Assembly: GCF_008843145.1 (NCBI RefSeq)
Contig: NZ_CP030265.1
Location: 1,099,001 to 1,163,000 of the forward strand
DNA length: 64,000 nucleotides
Reading direction: 5' to 3'
From: Skermanella pratensis
GTDB lineage: Bacteria; Pseudomonadota; Alphaproteobacteria; Azospirillales; Azospirillaceae
In this document: positions 46,353 to 56,478 of the stretch, in pieces
Layout: each line of letters opens with the position of its first letter
Numbering within the stretch: the stretch's first letter is position 1
The notes under the pieces: generated by a model
The model's input: only the letters and a program-made list of their open reading frames with translations
Databases searched by the model: none
Told to the model about the DNA's origin: nothing
Position numbers and translations under genes: made by a program

Positions 46353-47048
46353 ATGAGACCGCAGAAACCCCTGCCCACGGACCCGCCCGCCGCCGAGGAG
46401 GTCGCACGCCAGACCGCGCGGTTCCGGGCGCTGATCGCCAAGCCGACGCGCGAGCGGCTCCGCAATCTTGTCGCGGCCTGCCATCGCCAGCTGGAGCGGA
46501 CGGTGGCCGCTCACCCGCCGCGCCAGGCGGTCGCCTGCCGCATGGGCTGCGACCATTGCTGCCATCTCTACGTCTCCGCGACGGCGCCGGAACTGCTGGC
46601 CATCGCGGAGCATGTCGCCGGCTGGCCGGAGGATCGGCGCGCCGCGCTTCGGTCCCGGCTGGCCGAGGCGCTCCCCGCGACCCGCGGCCTGCCTCCCGTC
46701 GAGCGGGTGAGGCTCGGCCGTCCCTGTCCCATGCTGGAAGGCGGATTGTGCGGCATCTATCCGGTCCGGCCGCTGGGCTGCCGGGCCTATGCCTCGTTCG
46801 ATGCCGGCGCCTGCGAGCGGTCGACGCGGGAGCGGGACGCCGGGGCCCAGATCCCCGTTCCCAAGATAAACATGCGGTCGCGCCGCCTGCTGTCGCACTG
46901 CCTGCGCGCGGCGCTCGCGGACCGCGGGCTGGACGGAAGCTCCTACGAGCTGATCGAAGGATTGTCCCGCGTGCTGGAAACTCCCGACGCCGACGCCCGC
47001 TGGGCGGCGGGCGAGGAGATCCTGGCCGGGGTGCGGACGGATACCTGA
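46353..47048 (+). CDS. YkgJ family cysteine-cluster protein
   Basis: A 231-residue protein with the zinc/iron-chelating cluster: CRMGCDHCCHL (about 63-73), PCPMLEGGLCGIYPVRPLGCRAY (about 125-147) and a later Cys in DAGACERST. YkgJ proteins bind a metal, but their reaction is not established. The extra N-terminal 50 residues are basic and helical. It begins 42 bp after the EamA stop on the same strand. ATG 46353 is preferred over an in-frame start 18 bases upstream. Confidence 0.85.
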   Translation: MRPQKPLPTDPPAAEEVARQTARFRALIAKPTRERLRNLVAACHRQLERTVAAHPPRQAVACRMGCDHCCHLYVSATAPELLAIAEHVAGWPEDRRAALRSRLAEALPATRGLPPVERVRLGRPCPMLEGGLCGIYPVRPLGCRAYASFDAGACERSTRERDAGAQIPVPKINMRSRRLLSHCLRAALADRGLDGSSYELIEGLSRVLETPDADARWAAGEEILAGVRTDT

Positions 47049-47066
47049 GCCTCGGGCGGCTGAGGG

Positions 47067-48236
47067 TCAGAGCACCGGCAGGTCCAGCGTCAGCCGGGCG
47101 CCCTCGTTCTTTCGCCAGGCTTCCTGATCCCATCCCAGCTTGCCGCCGAGCTGGCTCGCCAGGACCTCCATGATCTGCAGCCCGGTGCCGACGCGCGACG
47201 CCTTGACCCGGTCGAAGCCCGGTCCGTCGTCGCTCAGCGTCAGGCGGGCGCCGTCGGGCGCCGTCCGGTCCAGCCGCAGGGCGATCCTGCCGCCCCCCTC
47301 CTGCCCGGTGCCGGAGAAGGCGTGCTGAAGACTGTTGACGATGAACTCGTTGATCAGCAGCCCCAGGGGCACCGTGGTGTCGACCGCGGCCTCGGCCTCG
47401 TCGGCCGTGAAGTCGAGCGTGATGTCCTCGGCCCTTGCCCCGTGGAACGCCAGCAGGCTCTCGCACAGGGTCCGCAGGTAGCGGGACAGGCCGATCCGCT
47501 CGACGCTCTCCGCCTCGAACAGGCTGTCGTGGACGACCCGCAGGGTTTCCACGCGGCTACCGATGATCCGGAGTTGACTCTCGACCTCGCCGCCGCCGAC
47601 CCGGCGGATCTGCATGTTGAGCAGGCTGGTGATGATCTGGAGATTGTTCTTGACCCGGTGCTGCAGTTCCCGCAGCAGGACCGCGCGCTCCTCCGCCAGC
47701 CGGGACAGCGCCTCGTTCGATGAGCGCCGCTCGATCGCCGCGGCCAGGATGTTGGCGTAGCTCTGCAGGAAATCCACGTCTTCCTGATTGAAGTTCCGCA
47801 ACTCGTCGCTGTCCACCTCCAGCACGCCGAAAGCGTCGCCCCGGCCCTGGATGATCACGTTGATCAGGCTTCGGATGCCGTGTTCGCGCAGGAACTGCGG
47901 CACGTCGAACCGCGACTCCGCCTCGATGTCGTCGGCGATCACGGGCTTGCCGGTCTTCAGCGTATAGCCGCCCGACGACCGGCTTCCGGCATCCACCACC
48001 AGCTTGCCCTCGAGGTTGGGCCGCCACCCGACGCCGGCGCGCATCAGCAGCTTGTCGCCGCCGGGCAGCAGTTCCATGACCTTTGCCCGCTTGATTTGCA
48101 GGCCCTGGGCCGCCAGCACGACCGCCTCGTGCAGCAGGGCATCCAGGTCGTCCACCATCAGCGCCTGCCGGCCGAACTCGGCCAGGGCGCTCTGCCGGCG
48201 GATCCATCGCTCGTGATCGAAGGTGTCATCGCTCAT
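47067..48236 (-). CDS. GAF-domain sensor histidine kinase (HisKA_2)
   Basis: A 389-residue soluble sensor. GAF domain at about 20-170 (LDALLHEAVVLAAQGLQIKRAKVMELLP ... GFGVLEVDS-type core), HisKA_2 with H193 (LLRELQHRVKNNLQIITSLL), HATPase_c with LLINEFIVNSLQHAFSG and DDGPGFD. GAF domains in such kinases may bind cyclic nucleotides, haem or bilins; the conserved bilin Cys is not evident. Located just after a FadD-type gene on the same strand (78 bp gap). The third HisKA_2 kinase in the window, again without an adjacent regulator. Confidence 0.9.
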   Translation of the reverse strand: MSDDTFDHERWIRRQSALAEFGRQALMVDDLDALLHEAVVLAAQGLQIKRAKVMELLPGGDKLLMRAGVGWRPNLEGKLVVDAGSRSSGGYTLKTGKPVIADDIEAESRFDVPQFLREHGIRSLINVIIQGRGDAFGVLEVDSDELRNFNQEDVDFLQSYANILAAAIERRSSNEALSRLAEERAVLLRELQHRVKNNLQIITSLLNMQIRRVGGGEVESQLRIIGSRVETLRVVHDSLFEAESVERIGLSRYLRTLCESLLAFHGARAEDITLDFTADEAEAAVDTTVPLGLLINEFIVNSLQHAFSGTGQEGGGRIALRLDRTAPDGARLTLSDDGPGFDRVKASRVGTGLQIMEVLASQLGGKLGWDQEAWRKNEGARLTLDLPVL

Positions 48237-48314
48237 GGCGTGACAACACATCAGAAAGCCTGTCGGCGTCGAACTCCCAAAAGTGGAACCTGGGGTGGCA
48301 TCGGTCGCTGTCCA

Positions 48315-50150
48315 TCAATACAGCTTCTCAAGCAACTCGCCGTAGCGCTTGCGGATCTCGTGTCGGCGGATCTTCAGGGTCGGCGTGAGCTGCGCGTTCT
48401 CCACGCTGAACGGCTCCGGGACGACGGCGAACTTGCGGACGCGTTCGATGCCGGAAAGGCTGCGGTTGACCCGCTCCACCGCCTCGCCCATGTGCTTCCG
48501 GAAATCGGCGTCCTCCGCCAGCTCAGCCGGTTCGTCCCGCTTGCCGTGTCTCTTCGCCCAGTCGCGCGCCAGTTGGAGGTCGGGCACGATCAGGGCGACC
48601 AGGAACGGCTTTCCGTCCCCCGCCACCATGACCTGGCCGATGCAGGGCTCCAGCGCCAGCAGGTTCTCGATCCGCTGGGGCGCCACGTTGTCGCCGCCGC
48701 TGGTGACGATCAGGTCCTTCTTGCGGTCGGTCAGGACCAGCGACCCGTCGGGGGCCAAGTGGCCGATGTCGCCGGTGTGCAGCCAGCCGTCCACGACGGT
48801 GCGGTCGGTCGCGTCCCGGTCGCCCCAGTATCCCTTCATGACCATGGGGCCGCGCGCCAGGATCTCGCCGTCCCCGGCGATGCCGACCTCCACATCGGGC
48901 ATCGGCGAACCGACCGTGTCGTGGCGGATGCGGCTGGGCCGGTTGCAGGCGATCAGCGGCGACGCCTCGGTCTGGCCGTACCCCTGAAGGATGCGGATGC
49001 CGAGCGACTGGAAGAACAGCGCCGTCTCCGGCGCCAGGGCGGCCCCGCCCGAGATGAACGCCTTCAGCCGCCCGCCGAAGCGCTCGCGGATGCGGGCGCG
49101 CACCAGGCGCTCCAGCGCGAAGTCCTGCGCCGCGTCCAGCGGCCCCAGCCGCCCGTCCCGGCGATACCGCCTGGCCCCCAGTTCCAGCGTCCTGCGGAAC
49201 AGGGCGAGGCGCAAACCGCCGGCCCGCTCGACCTCCCGCCGGATGCGCGCTTCCAGCACCTCGTAAAGGCGCGGCACGGCGGTCATGATGGTCGGCTTGA
49301 CCTCCCCCAGGTTGCCGGCCAGCTTCTCGACCGATTCCGCATAGGCGATCCGGGCGCCCAGGGTCAGCGCGAACATCTGGCCGCAGGTATGCTCATAGGC
49401 GTGGGCCAGGGGCAGGAAGGACAGGAAGGTCTCCTCCCCCAGCCCGACATCCTCGACCAGGGTGTAGGCCGACTTGCAATTGGACAGGATGTTGCCGTGG
49501 GTCAGCATGACGCCCTTGGGCGTTCCGCCGGTACCGGAGGTGTAGATGATGCAGGCCACGTCGTCGCGCCCGGCCGGCAGGTCCTCCGGGACCGGGGCCT
49601 CCTCCGCCTCCAGCGCGGCGCCGCGCCTCAGCAGTTCCGCCCAGCCCAGCGCCTCGGGCGCCCCGTCGGGCATGCCCGGCATGTCCTCGTCGAAGCAGAC
49701 CACCGCCCGCATGCCGCGGACCTGAAGGATGGCGGGCAGCACCTTGCGCATCAGCGCCGGAGTGGAGACCAGCACGACCCGCGCGCCGCTGTCGGTCAGC
49801 GTGTGGAGATGGTCGGACGCGGTGCTGGTGGTGTAGGCCGGCACGGTGATGGCGCCCAGCGACATGATCGCGAAGTCGGCGACCAGCCATTCCGGCCGGT
49901 TCTCCGCGACGATGGCGACCCGGTCGCCGCGCCCGATGCCCAGGCCGCGCAGGCCCGCCGCGGCCCGCCGGACGTCGCGCGCGACTTCTTCCCAGCTTTG
50001 CCGGAGCCACTCGCCGTCCCGCTTGGAGATCAGCAGCGGCCGGTCGCCGTGGCGCAGCGCCTGGTCGAAGAGCATCCCGGGCAGCGTCGCCCAGCGGTCA
50101 TAGGTATCGCGGTCCGTCCGCGGCGGGTGATCGGGGCGCATGCTGTTCAT
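48315..50150 (-). CDS. Long-chain acyl-CoA synthetase (FadD15-like)
   Basis: A 611-residue AMP-forming ligase that activates fatty acids. P-loop YTSGTGGTPKGVMLTH, the linker/ATP region YGQTEASPLIA, YWGDRDATDRTVVDGWLHTGDIG and LTDRKKDLIVTSGG are conserved; the catalytic Lys lies near the C-terminus in TLKIRR. FLPLAHAYEHTCGQ marks the long-chain, plant LACS/FadD15-like branch. Soluble or peripheral to the membrane. The start is 50150 or 50141; residues upstream in frame have no family match. Divergent from pepF with 171 bp between them. Confidence 0.93.
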   Translation of the reverse strand: MNSMRPDHPPRTDRDTYDRWATLPGMLFDQALRHGDRPLLISKRDGEWLRQSWEEVARDVRRAAAGLRGLGIGRGDRVAIVAENRPEWLVADFAIMSLGAITVPAYTTSTASDHLHTLTDSGARVVLVSTPALMRKVLPAILQVRGMRAVVCFDEDMPGMPDGAPEALGWAELLRRGAALEAEEAPVPEDLPAGRDDVACIIYTSGTGGTPKGVMLTHGNILSNCKSAYTLVEDVGLGEETFLSFLPLAHAYEHTCGQMFALTLGARIAYAESVEKLAGNLGEVKPTIMTAVPRLYEVLEARIRREVERAGGLRLALFRRTLELGARRYRRDGRLGPLDAAQDFALERLVRARIRERFGGRLKAFISGGAALAPETALFFQSLGIRILQGYGQTEASPLIACNRPSRIRHDTVGSPMPDVEVGIAGDGEILARGPMVMKGYWGDRDATDRTVVDGWLHTGDIGHLAPDGSLVLTDRKKDLIVTSGGDNVAPQRIENLLALEPCIGQVMVAGDGKPFLVALIVPDLQLARDWAKRHGKRDEPAELAEDADFRKHMGEAVERVNRSLSGIERVRKFAVVPEPFSVENAQLTPTLKIRRHEIRKRYGELLEKLY

Positions 50151-50321
50151 GTCTGGTTTCCGTGTTGGTGAGGTCCATTCTGGAGTGGGCCTTGAGGCCG
50201 TGAAGCGAGCGGCGTGGAGGAGCGGGAGCACCGTTTACGGCCCGATATATAGAACGGGACAGCCGCTTGGATGGGTTCAATCGCCTGCCTATATCCCTGG
50301 CAGCGCAACAGGAGGAAACCG

Positions 50322-52142
50322 ATGAGCCAGACAGCGACCGCAGAGCCGCTCGACAATCCCGAACCGGGAATGCCCGACCTCGGCGAGCTGCCCACCTGGG
50401 ACCTGGGCGACCTCTACCCGGGGCAGGACTCCGACGCGCTCAAGGCCGACCTGGACCGTATGGGAAAGGCGTCGAAGGACTTCCACAAGAGCTATAACGG
50501 CAAGCTGGCGGACCTCGGCGGCGCCCAGCTCGGGACGGCGGTAGCCGCCTACGAGGAGATCGACGAGACCTTGTCGCGCATCATGAGCTATGCGCACCTG
50601 GTCTATGCCGGCGACATGAACGATCCCAACGTTGGCAAGTTCTTCCAAGGCATCCAGGAGCGGGTCAACGGCATCTCGACCCACCTGCTGTTCTTCACGC
50701 TGGAGCTCAACCGGCTCGACGACGCGGCGCTGGCCGCCAAGATGAAGTCGCCGGAGCTGGCGAAATACGCGTCCTGGCTGCGCGACATCCGCGTGTTCCG
50801 CCCGCACCAGCTTTCCGACGAGCTGGAGCGGCTGCTCCACGAGAAATACGTGGTCGGCCGCGCCGCCTGGAACCGCCTGTTCGACGAGACGATCGCCGGC
50901 CTCCGCTTCACCATCGGCGGCCGGGATATGACCTGCACCGAGGCGCTGAACCGCCTGACCGACCGCTCGTCCGAACGCCGGCGCGAAGCGGCGGTGGAGA
51001 TCGGCCGGGTACTCGACGCCAATATCCGCACCTTCGCGCTGATCACCAACACGCTGGCCAAGGACAAGGAGATCGACGACAAGTGGCGCAACTATCCGCG
51101 CCCGACCTCCTCCCGCAACAAGTCCAACCATGTCGAGGACGAGGTGGTGGACGCGCTGGTCACCGCCGTCAAGGGTGCCTACCCGGACCTGTCGCACCGC
51201 TACTACGCCCTGAAGGCCAAGTGGTTCGGCGGCGACACGCTGGACTATTGGGACCGCAACGCGCCGCTGCCGGACGACGTGGACCGGCTGATCCCGTGGA
51301 ACGAGGCGCGCGGCATCGTGCTGGACGCCTATGGCCGCTTCTCGCCGGAGCTGGCCGCCGTCGGCCGCCGCTTCTTCGACAATGCCTGGATCGACGCGCC
51401 GGTCCGGCCGGGCAAGGCGCCGGGCGCCTTCGCCCACCCGACGGTGCCGAGCGTCCATCCGTACCTGCTGGTCAACTACCAGGGCAAGACCCGCGACGTG
51501 ATGACCCTGGCCCACGAGCTGGGCCACGGCGTCCACCAGGTGCTGGCCGGCCGCCAGGGCCACCTGATGGCCGACACGCCGCTGACCCTGGCCGAGACCG
51601 CGTCGGTGTTCGGCGAGATGCTGACCTTCCGCTCGCTGCTCGACGCGGAGACCGACCCGGCCGCCAAGAAGATCATGCTGGCCTCCAAGGTGGAGGACAT
51701 GCTGAACACGGTGGTCCGGCAGATCGCCTTCTTCGACTTCGAGCAGCGGCTCCACACCGAGCGGCGCGAGGGCGAGCTGACGGCCGAGCGGATCGGCGAG
51801 ATCTGGATGGACGTGCAGGCCGAAAGCCTCGGCCCGGCGCTTCGCTTCGACGAGGGATACCGGACCTACTGGGCCTATATCCCGCATTTCATCCACTCGC
51901 CTTTCTATGTCTACGCCTATGCCTTCGGCGACTGCCTGGTCAACTCGCTCTACGCGGTCTACCAGGACGCGGCCGACGGCTTCGCCGAGCGGTACCTGAA
52001 GATGCTGTCCGCCGGCGGCACGCTGCGCCACCAGGAACTGCTGGCCCCGTTCGGCCTCAACGCGTCCGATCCCGCCTTCTGGGACAAGGGCCTGGGCGTG
52101 ATCCGCGGCTTCATCGACGAGCTGGAGCGGCAGGACCGCTGA
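50322..52142 (+). CDS. pepF: Oligoendopeptidase F (M3 metallopeptidase)
   Basis: A 606-residue cytosolic zinc peptidase that degrades short peptides. The catalytic motif HELGH is at 398-402 (TLAHELGHGVHQ), with the third ligand Glu in LAETASVFGEM. The N-terminal helical lobe (PTWDLGDLYPG ... SRIMSYAHLVYAGD) and FHSPFYVYAYAFGD-like IHSPFYVYAYAFG are typical of PepF/M3B. The strong ribosome site AGGAGGAAA fixes the ATG at 50322. No signal peptide. Confidence 0.96.
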   Translation: MSQTATAEPLDNPEPGMPDLGELPTWDLGDLYPGQDSDALKADLDRMGKASKDFHKSYNGKLADLGGAQLGTAVAAYEEIDETLSRIMSYAHLVYAGDMNDPNVGKFFQGIQERVNGISTHLLFFTLELNRLDDAALAAKMKSPELAKYASWLRDIRVFRPHQLSDELERLLHEKYVVGRAAWNRLFDETIAGLRFTIGGRDMTCTEALNRLTDRSSERRREAAVEIGRVLDANIRTFALITNTLAKDKEIDDKWRNYPRPTSSRNKSNHVEDEVVDALVTAVKGAYPDLSHRYYALKAKWFGGDTLDYWDRNAPLPDDVDRLIPWNEARGIVLDAYGRFSPELAAVGRRFFDNAWIDAPVRPGKAPGAFAHPTVPSVHPYLLVNYQGKTRDVMTLAHELGHGVHQVLAGRQGHLMADTPLTLAETASVFGEMLTFRSLLDAETDPAAKKIMLASKVEDMLNTVVRQIAFFDFEQRLHTERREGELTAERIGEIWMDVQAESLGPALRFDEGYRTYWAYIPHFIHSPFYVYAYAFGDCLVNSLYAVYQDAADGFAERYLKMLSAGGTLRHQELLAPFGLNASDPAFWDKGLGVIRGFIDELERQDR

Positions 52143-52385
52143 CGATCGTTGTCCGCACGAGCATCGCAAGTGAGGCATCGTATTCTGCCCGACCTGCGGG
52201 CTATTCAGACCTGCAAAGAGGTCGATGCCTTGAGATGGGATGACGAGCGGCCAGCCGCCGGAAGGCCCGTAAGTTCCTTCCCCGCCTGCGGCAAGATAGT
52301 TTGCGAATGACTCCATCCTGGCACTGACTCCCGCGCGCATCGATGGTAGGTTCCTCGCGCCAAGAGACTGCCAAGGCGTGGAATC

Positions 52386-54350
52386 GTGCTGCTGGTCAAC
52401 CGACTGTCCATATCCACCAAGATCGCCCTCCTGTGCATCCTCGCGATCGGGGTGATCGGCATCGTCAACCTCGTGGCGCTCCGCACCATTCTCCTGGCGG
52501 AGGGCGAGCGGCTGGGGTTCGCGCGGCAGGAAGCCAACATGCGGGTCGCGTGGGAATTGCTGCGCACCGTCGGCGCGCCTCGGCTGGACGGGCAAGGCAG
52601 GCTGAGCGCGGGCGACACCCTGCTGGAAGGCAACACGGCGCTGGTGGACCGCATTGGCGTGCTGACCGGCGGGGCGGTGACGCTGTTCTCCGATGGCCGC
52701 CGGGTGGCGACTTCCGTTCGGGACTCGACCGGACGGCGGGCGGTCGGGTCCGGGGCGCTCGATCCCGCCGTCGTCGAGACCGTGCTGAAGCGCGGGCAGC
52801 CCTTCCGGGGCGAGGTCGCCGTGCTGGGGGAGCCCTATCTCGCCGCCTATGACCCGATCGCCGATCCCGATGGCAAGGTGATCGGCGCGCTGTTCGTCGG
52901 CGAGCCGCGGGCCGCCTTCATGACCATGGTGGACGCCCTGGTCCGGGGCGGCCTGCTTCTCGGCGGCGTCGCCGCCCTGGTGGTGGCCGCGGCGTCGTTC
53001 CTCGCCATGCGCAGGCTGCTGGGGCCGCTGACCCGCCTGCGCGCGGTCATGGGGCGGTTCGCCGCCGACCAGCTGGACGAGAAGGTGCCCTGCCTCGACC
53101 GGGCCGACGAGGTCGGCGCCATGGCGGCCTCGGTCCAGGTCTTCCGCGACCACGCGCTCCAGGTCCGCGCCATGCGGCTGGAGGAGGAGCGGCTGGAGGA
53201 GTTCCACCGAAACGAGGTGCGCAGCGCCATCCGCGGCATGGCCGACAAGGTGGACGGCCAGACCCGCAGGGCGATCGAGACCGTGACCGGCCAGACCGAC
53301 GGCATGCGCGACGCCACGGCCGGCCTGCACGCGGCCGCGCGCAGCATGGACCGCAACGCCCGCGAGATGTCCGGCACCACGGCCCAGGCGCTGGAGGCGG
53401 TGGAGACCGCCGCGGTCGCGGCCGGACGGCTGTCCGACTCGGTGGACCGGATCAACGCCCAGGTGAAGGAGGCCGCCGAGGCGGCCGGGCTCGCGGTCGC
53501 CAGCGCCCGGGATGCCGCCGGCGTCATCCGCACGCTGGACGAGGTCGCGGCCGAGATCGGCGGCATCGTCGGCCTGATCCGCAATGTCGCCTCGCAGACC
53601 AACCTGCTGGCGCTGAACGCCACCATCGAGGCGTCGCGCGCCGGGGAGGCCGGCAAGGGCTTCGCCGTCGTCGCCGCGGAGGTCAAGGCGCTGTCGCGCG
53701 AGACCGAGAGCTCGACCGACCGGATCGGCGACCTGATCACCCGCATCCAGGCGGCGGCCGGGGATGCCGGCGCCGCCGTCGGCCGGGTGGGCGACACCAT
53801 CACGGCGGTGGACGGCATCGCTGGCCGGATCGGCACCGCGATGCAGGAGCAGTCCCGGGCCATCGCCGAGATCGCCGTCAACGTCGAAGCGACCGCGCGG
53901 GCTACCCGCGACGTCTCGACCCATGTGGACGCCCTGTCCGGCGACGTGCGGCGTACCGACGACCTGGCGGAAAGCAGCAAGCTGGCGGCCTCGGCCCTGA
54001 GCGACGGGATCGGGGCATTGGCGGAGGCGCTGACCCAGATCGTCCGCACCTCGACCGAGGAGGCCAACCGCCGCGCCCACACCCGCCACCCCTGCCACGT
54101 CACGACGGAGGTCGCCGGCCCGTTCGGCGCCGGGGAGGCCGAACTGCTCGACGTGTCGCGCGGCGGCGCCCTGATCAGCAGCGACATCAAGTTCAAGGCG
54201 GGCGACCGGCTGAAGCTGCGCATCCCCGACCGCGACCAGCCCCAGCACGCCCACGTGGTCGGGATCACCCGCCACGGCATCCACCTCCAGTTCGATCCCC
54301 CGCCGCTGGGCGAGGGGGAGGTGGCGAGGGTGGCGGGGGCCTCGTGCTGA
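52386..54350 (+). CDS. Chemoreceptor with C-terminal PilZ domain (Tlp1-like)
   Basis: A 654-residue transmembrane MCP. TM1 about 11-33; single-Cache-type periplasmic domain about 35-185 ([23 protein letters not shown] ... [12 protein letters not shown]); TM2 about 190-210; HAMP; signalling hairpin with [23 protein letters not shown]. The last 93 residues (562-654) are a PilZ domain with the c-di-GMP motif R563xxxR567 (RRAHTRHP) and D589xSxxG594 (DVSRGG). Azospirillum Tlp1 has the same layout and links c-di-GMP to energy taxis and motor switching, so this is probably an aerotaxis or energy-taxis receptor. The start may be GTG or ATG near 52386. No che genes nearby. Confidence 0.92.
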   Translation: MLLVNRLSISTKIALLCILAIGVIGIVNLVALRTILLAEGERLGFARQEANMRVAWELLRTVGAPRLDGQGRLSAGDTLLEGNTALVDRIGVLTGGAVTLFSDGRRVATSVRDSTGRRAVGSGALDPAVVETVLKRGQPFRGEVAVLGEPYLAAYDPIADPDGKVIGALFVGEPRAAFMTMVDALVRGGLLLGGVAALVVAAASFLAMRRLLGPLTRLRAVMGRFAADQLDEKVPCLDRADEVGAMAASVQVFRDHALQVRAMRLEEERLEEFHRNEVRSAIRGMADKVDGQTRRAIETVTGQTDGMRDATAGLHAAARSMDRNAREMSGTTAQALEAVETAAVAAGRLSDSVDRINAQVKEAAEAAGLAVASARDAAGVIRTLDEVAAEIGGIVGLIRNVASQTNLLALNATIEASRAGEAGKGFAVVAAEVKALSRETESSTDRIGDLITRIQAAAGDAGAAVGRVGDTITAVDGIAGRIGTAMQEQSRAIAEIAVNVEATARATRDVSTHVDALSGDVRRTDDLAESSKLAASALSDGIGALAEALTQIVRTSTEEANRRAHTRHPCHVTTEVAGPFGAGEAELLDVSRGGALISSDIKFKAGDRLKLRIPDRDQPQHAHVVGITRHGIHLQFDPPPLGEGEVARVAGASC

Positions 54351-54360
54351 CCGGTCGGCC

Positions 54361-54660
54361 TCAGGCCGGGATGGTGAAGGTCTGGATCCAGGAGACGCCG
54401 GGCTGCGCGTCGTCTTTCTGGTACGAGAACGGCTGGGTGATGTCGCCGATCGTGAGGGCACCCCGGTAGTTGGCCGCGGCGCTCCAGTTGACCCCGACCA
54501 GGATCAGGATGTTGATGCCGGACGTCAGGTAGGGATCCAGGTCGGTGACGTCGTCGAACGTGACGTCCTCCTCCTGCTCCCGGGCATAGACGACCAGACC
54601 GTTCAGGAACACGACGATCTCGTTGTCCGCGTTGGTCACCCTCAGGGATACTCTTGCCAT
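54361..54660 (-). CDS. Hypothetical beta-rich protein
   Basis: A 99-residue soluble protein with no signal peptide. It starts MARVSLRVTNADNEIVVFLNGLVVYAR and reads like a small beta-sandwich (alternating hydrophobic residues, many Asn/Asp turns, ending IQTFTIPA). It resembles carbohydrate-binding or galactose-binding-like folds in style, but no family can be named. Sits 10 bp from the PilZ receptor's stop and converges on it. Confidence 0.5.
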   Translation of the reverse strand: MARVSLRVTNADNEIVVFLNGLVVYAREQEEDVTFDDVTDLDPYLTSGINILILVGVNWSAAANYRGALTIGDITQPFSYQKDDAQPGVSWIQTFTIPA

Positions 54661-54991
54661 CTGGAACTCCTGCCGAACGATGTGGGGTGTGCGTGGGATG
54701 TGCAGCGCTTAGAGAACTCGAGGCGACGACAGCCCGGAAGCCGGGGGTCGCCGGAACATAGGGAAAGAGGTTTCCGCTATGCTTGGAGCATCATAATTAC
54801 CCTCTGTGGAGAAGGGTATATTATTATGCGTCTGCAATAGAGCCGGCGGGCATGCTCTTGCATGAGCAAGAAATGCCGGATCTTTCGTTTGCCGGCGCGA
54901 CGGCCGGTCCCAAGCGGCGCCACCCCGCCGCCGGCCCGATGCGCGTCGCGGCGCACTGGTCTTTCGCCCGTCGGGGCACCACTTTCCATGC
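54661..54991. other. Intergenic region upstream of the AarF kinase gene
   Basis: A 331-bp divergent region, A/T-rich around 54790-54850. It holds a short hairpin-forming sequence near 54862 (TGCTCTTGCATGAGCA). Several out-of-frame ORFs cross it but none has coding character. It probably contains promoters for the genes on both sides. Confidence 0.4.
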
Positions 54992-56341
54992 ATGGCAAAC
55001 GGCACTGAACAGAACTCGTTCGGCGGGCGCATCGCCCGCTATGCACGGGTCTCCACGGCGATGGGCGGGCTGGCGGCGCGGCTCGCCGGACAGCGCTATC
55101 TCGGCATCAAGCTCGAACGCGGCGAGCACGCGAAGGAACTGAGGGACGCGCTGGGCGGGCTGAAAGGGCCGCTGATGAAGGTGGCGCAGATCCTGTCCAG
55201 TATTCCCGACGCCCTGCCGCAGGAATATGTCCAGGAACTCTCGCAGCTCCAGGCCGACGCGCCCAGCATGGGCTGGCCCTTCGTGAAGCGCCGGATGGCG
55301 GCGGAGCTGGGTCCCGACTGGCAGAAGCGGTTCGCCAAGTTCGAACACGAGGCCGCGTCCGCGGCGTCCCTCGGGCAGGTCCACAAAGCGGTCGGGCTGG
55401 ACGGCACGCAGCTCGCCTGCAAGCTCCAGTACCCCGACATGATGTCCGCGGTCGAGGCCGACCTTCGGCAGCTCGGCCTGATCTTCTCGATCTACGAGCG
55501 CTACGACAAGACCATCTCGACCCGGCAGATCCACGCCGAGATTTCGGCCCGTCTGCGCGAGGAGCTGGACTACGCGCTGGAGGCGCGGCACACGGCGCTG
55601 TACCGGGACATTCTGGCGCCGGTCGGCACCGTCCAGGTGCCGGAGGTGGTTCCGGAGCTGTCGACCAAGCGGCTGCTGACCATGGGCTGGCTTGAAGGCC
55701 GCAAGATCCTGGATTACGTCAAGGACCATCCGGAACGCCGCAACGACCTGGCGCTGAACATGTTCCGGGCTTGGTACACGCCGTTCTACACCTGCGGCAC
55801 GATCCACGGCGATCCGCACTTGGGCAACTACACCGTGCGAGCCGATGCCTCGATCAACCTGCTCGACTTCGGCTGCATCCGCATCTTCAAGCCCAGCTTC
55901 GTCAAGGGCGTCATCGACCTTTACCATGCCCTCCAGACCGACGACCGCGACCTTGCGGCCGAGGCGTACCGCGTCTGGGGCTTCAACAAGATCGACAACC
56001 AGTTGATCGATATCCTCAACGTGTGGGCTCACTTCGTCTATGCCCCGATCATGGACGACCGGACCCGCAGGATAGACGAGACCAACAGCGCCATGTACGG
56101 GCGCGAGGCGGCGGAGAAGGTCCACAGGGCGCTGCACGAGGTCGGCGGGCTGGAGATCCCCCGGGAGTTCGTGTTCATGGACCGGGCCGCCATCGGGCTG
56201 GGGTCGGTTTTCCTGCATCTCAAGGCCGAAGTGAACTGGTACCAGCTCTTCCATGACCTGATCGGCGACTTCGACGTGAACGCGCTTGAGAAGCACCAGA
56301 CCGAGCTGCTCAATCGCCATGGAGTGCCGCTGCCGACCTGA
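54992..56341 (+). CDS. UbiB/AarF/ADCK-type atypical kinase
   Basis: A 449-residue ABC1-family protein, related to UbiB, that supports quinone synthesis. The KxxQ-type motif lies in LKGPLMKVAQILS and the Ala-rich loop in EHEAASAASLGQVHKA, both specific to the family. The catalytic-type motif is THIHGDPHLGNY-like (GTIHGDPHLGNYT) followed by LLDFGC. There is no strongly hydrophobic C-terminal pair as in E. coli UbiB, so it may be a soluble member. Good match in length to ABC1 proteins of alphaproteobacteria. Confidence 0.9.
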   Translation: MANGTEQNSFGGRIARYARVSTAMGGLAARLAGQRYLGIKLERGEHAKELRDALGGLKGPLMKVAQILSSIPDALPQEYVQELSQLQADAPSMGWPFVKRRMAAELGPDWQKRFAKFEHEAASAASLGQVHKAVGLDGTQLACKLQYPDMMSAVEADLRQLGLIFSIYERYDKTISTRQIHAEISARLREELDYALEARHTALYRDILAPVGTVQVPEVVPELSTKRLLTMGWLEGRKILDYVKDHPERRNDLALNMFRAWYTPFYTCGTIHGDPHLGNYTVRADASINLLDFGCIRIFKPSFVKGVIDLYHALQTDDRDLAAEAYRVWGFNKIDNQLIDILNVWAHFVYAPIMDDRTRRIDETNSAMYGREAAEKVHRALHEVGGLEIPREFVFMDRAAIGLGSVFLHLKAEVNWYQLFHDLIGDFDVNALEKHQTELLNRHGVPLPT

Positions 56342-56478
56342 CCTCCGTCGCGTGTTCCCGGCGCGTGCTGTCGATTTTCCGTGAGAAATTACGGAACCAA
56401 CCAGCCAAAACCTTTGTTGAGGGGGCCAAAGGTTGCCGATTGGCGGCCGCATCGCCCCCAAGACGAGGATCAATCCCC

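Noticed and set aside
50289-54461. 1390-residue open frame antisense to pepF and the PilZ receptor
   Set aside because: It spans two real genes and the spacer between them, with no family resemblance.
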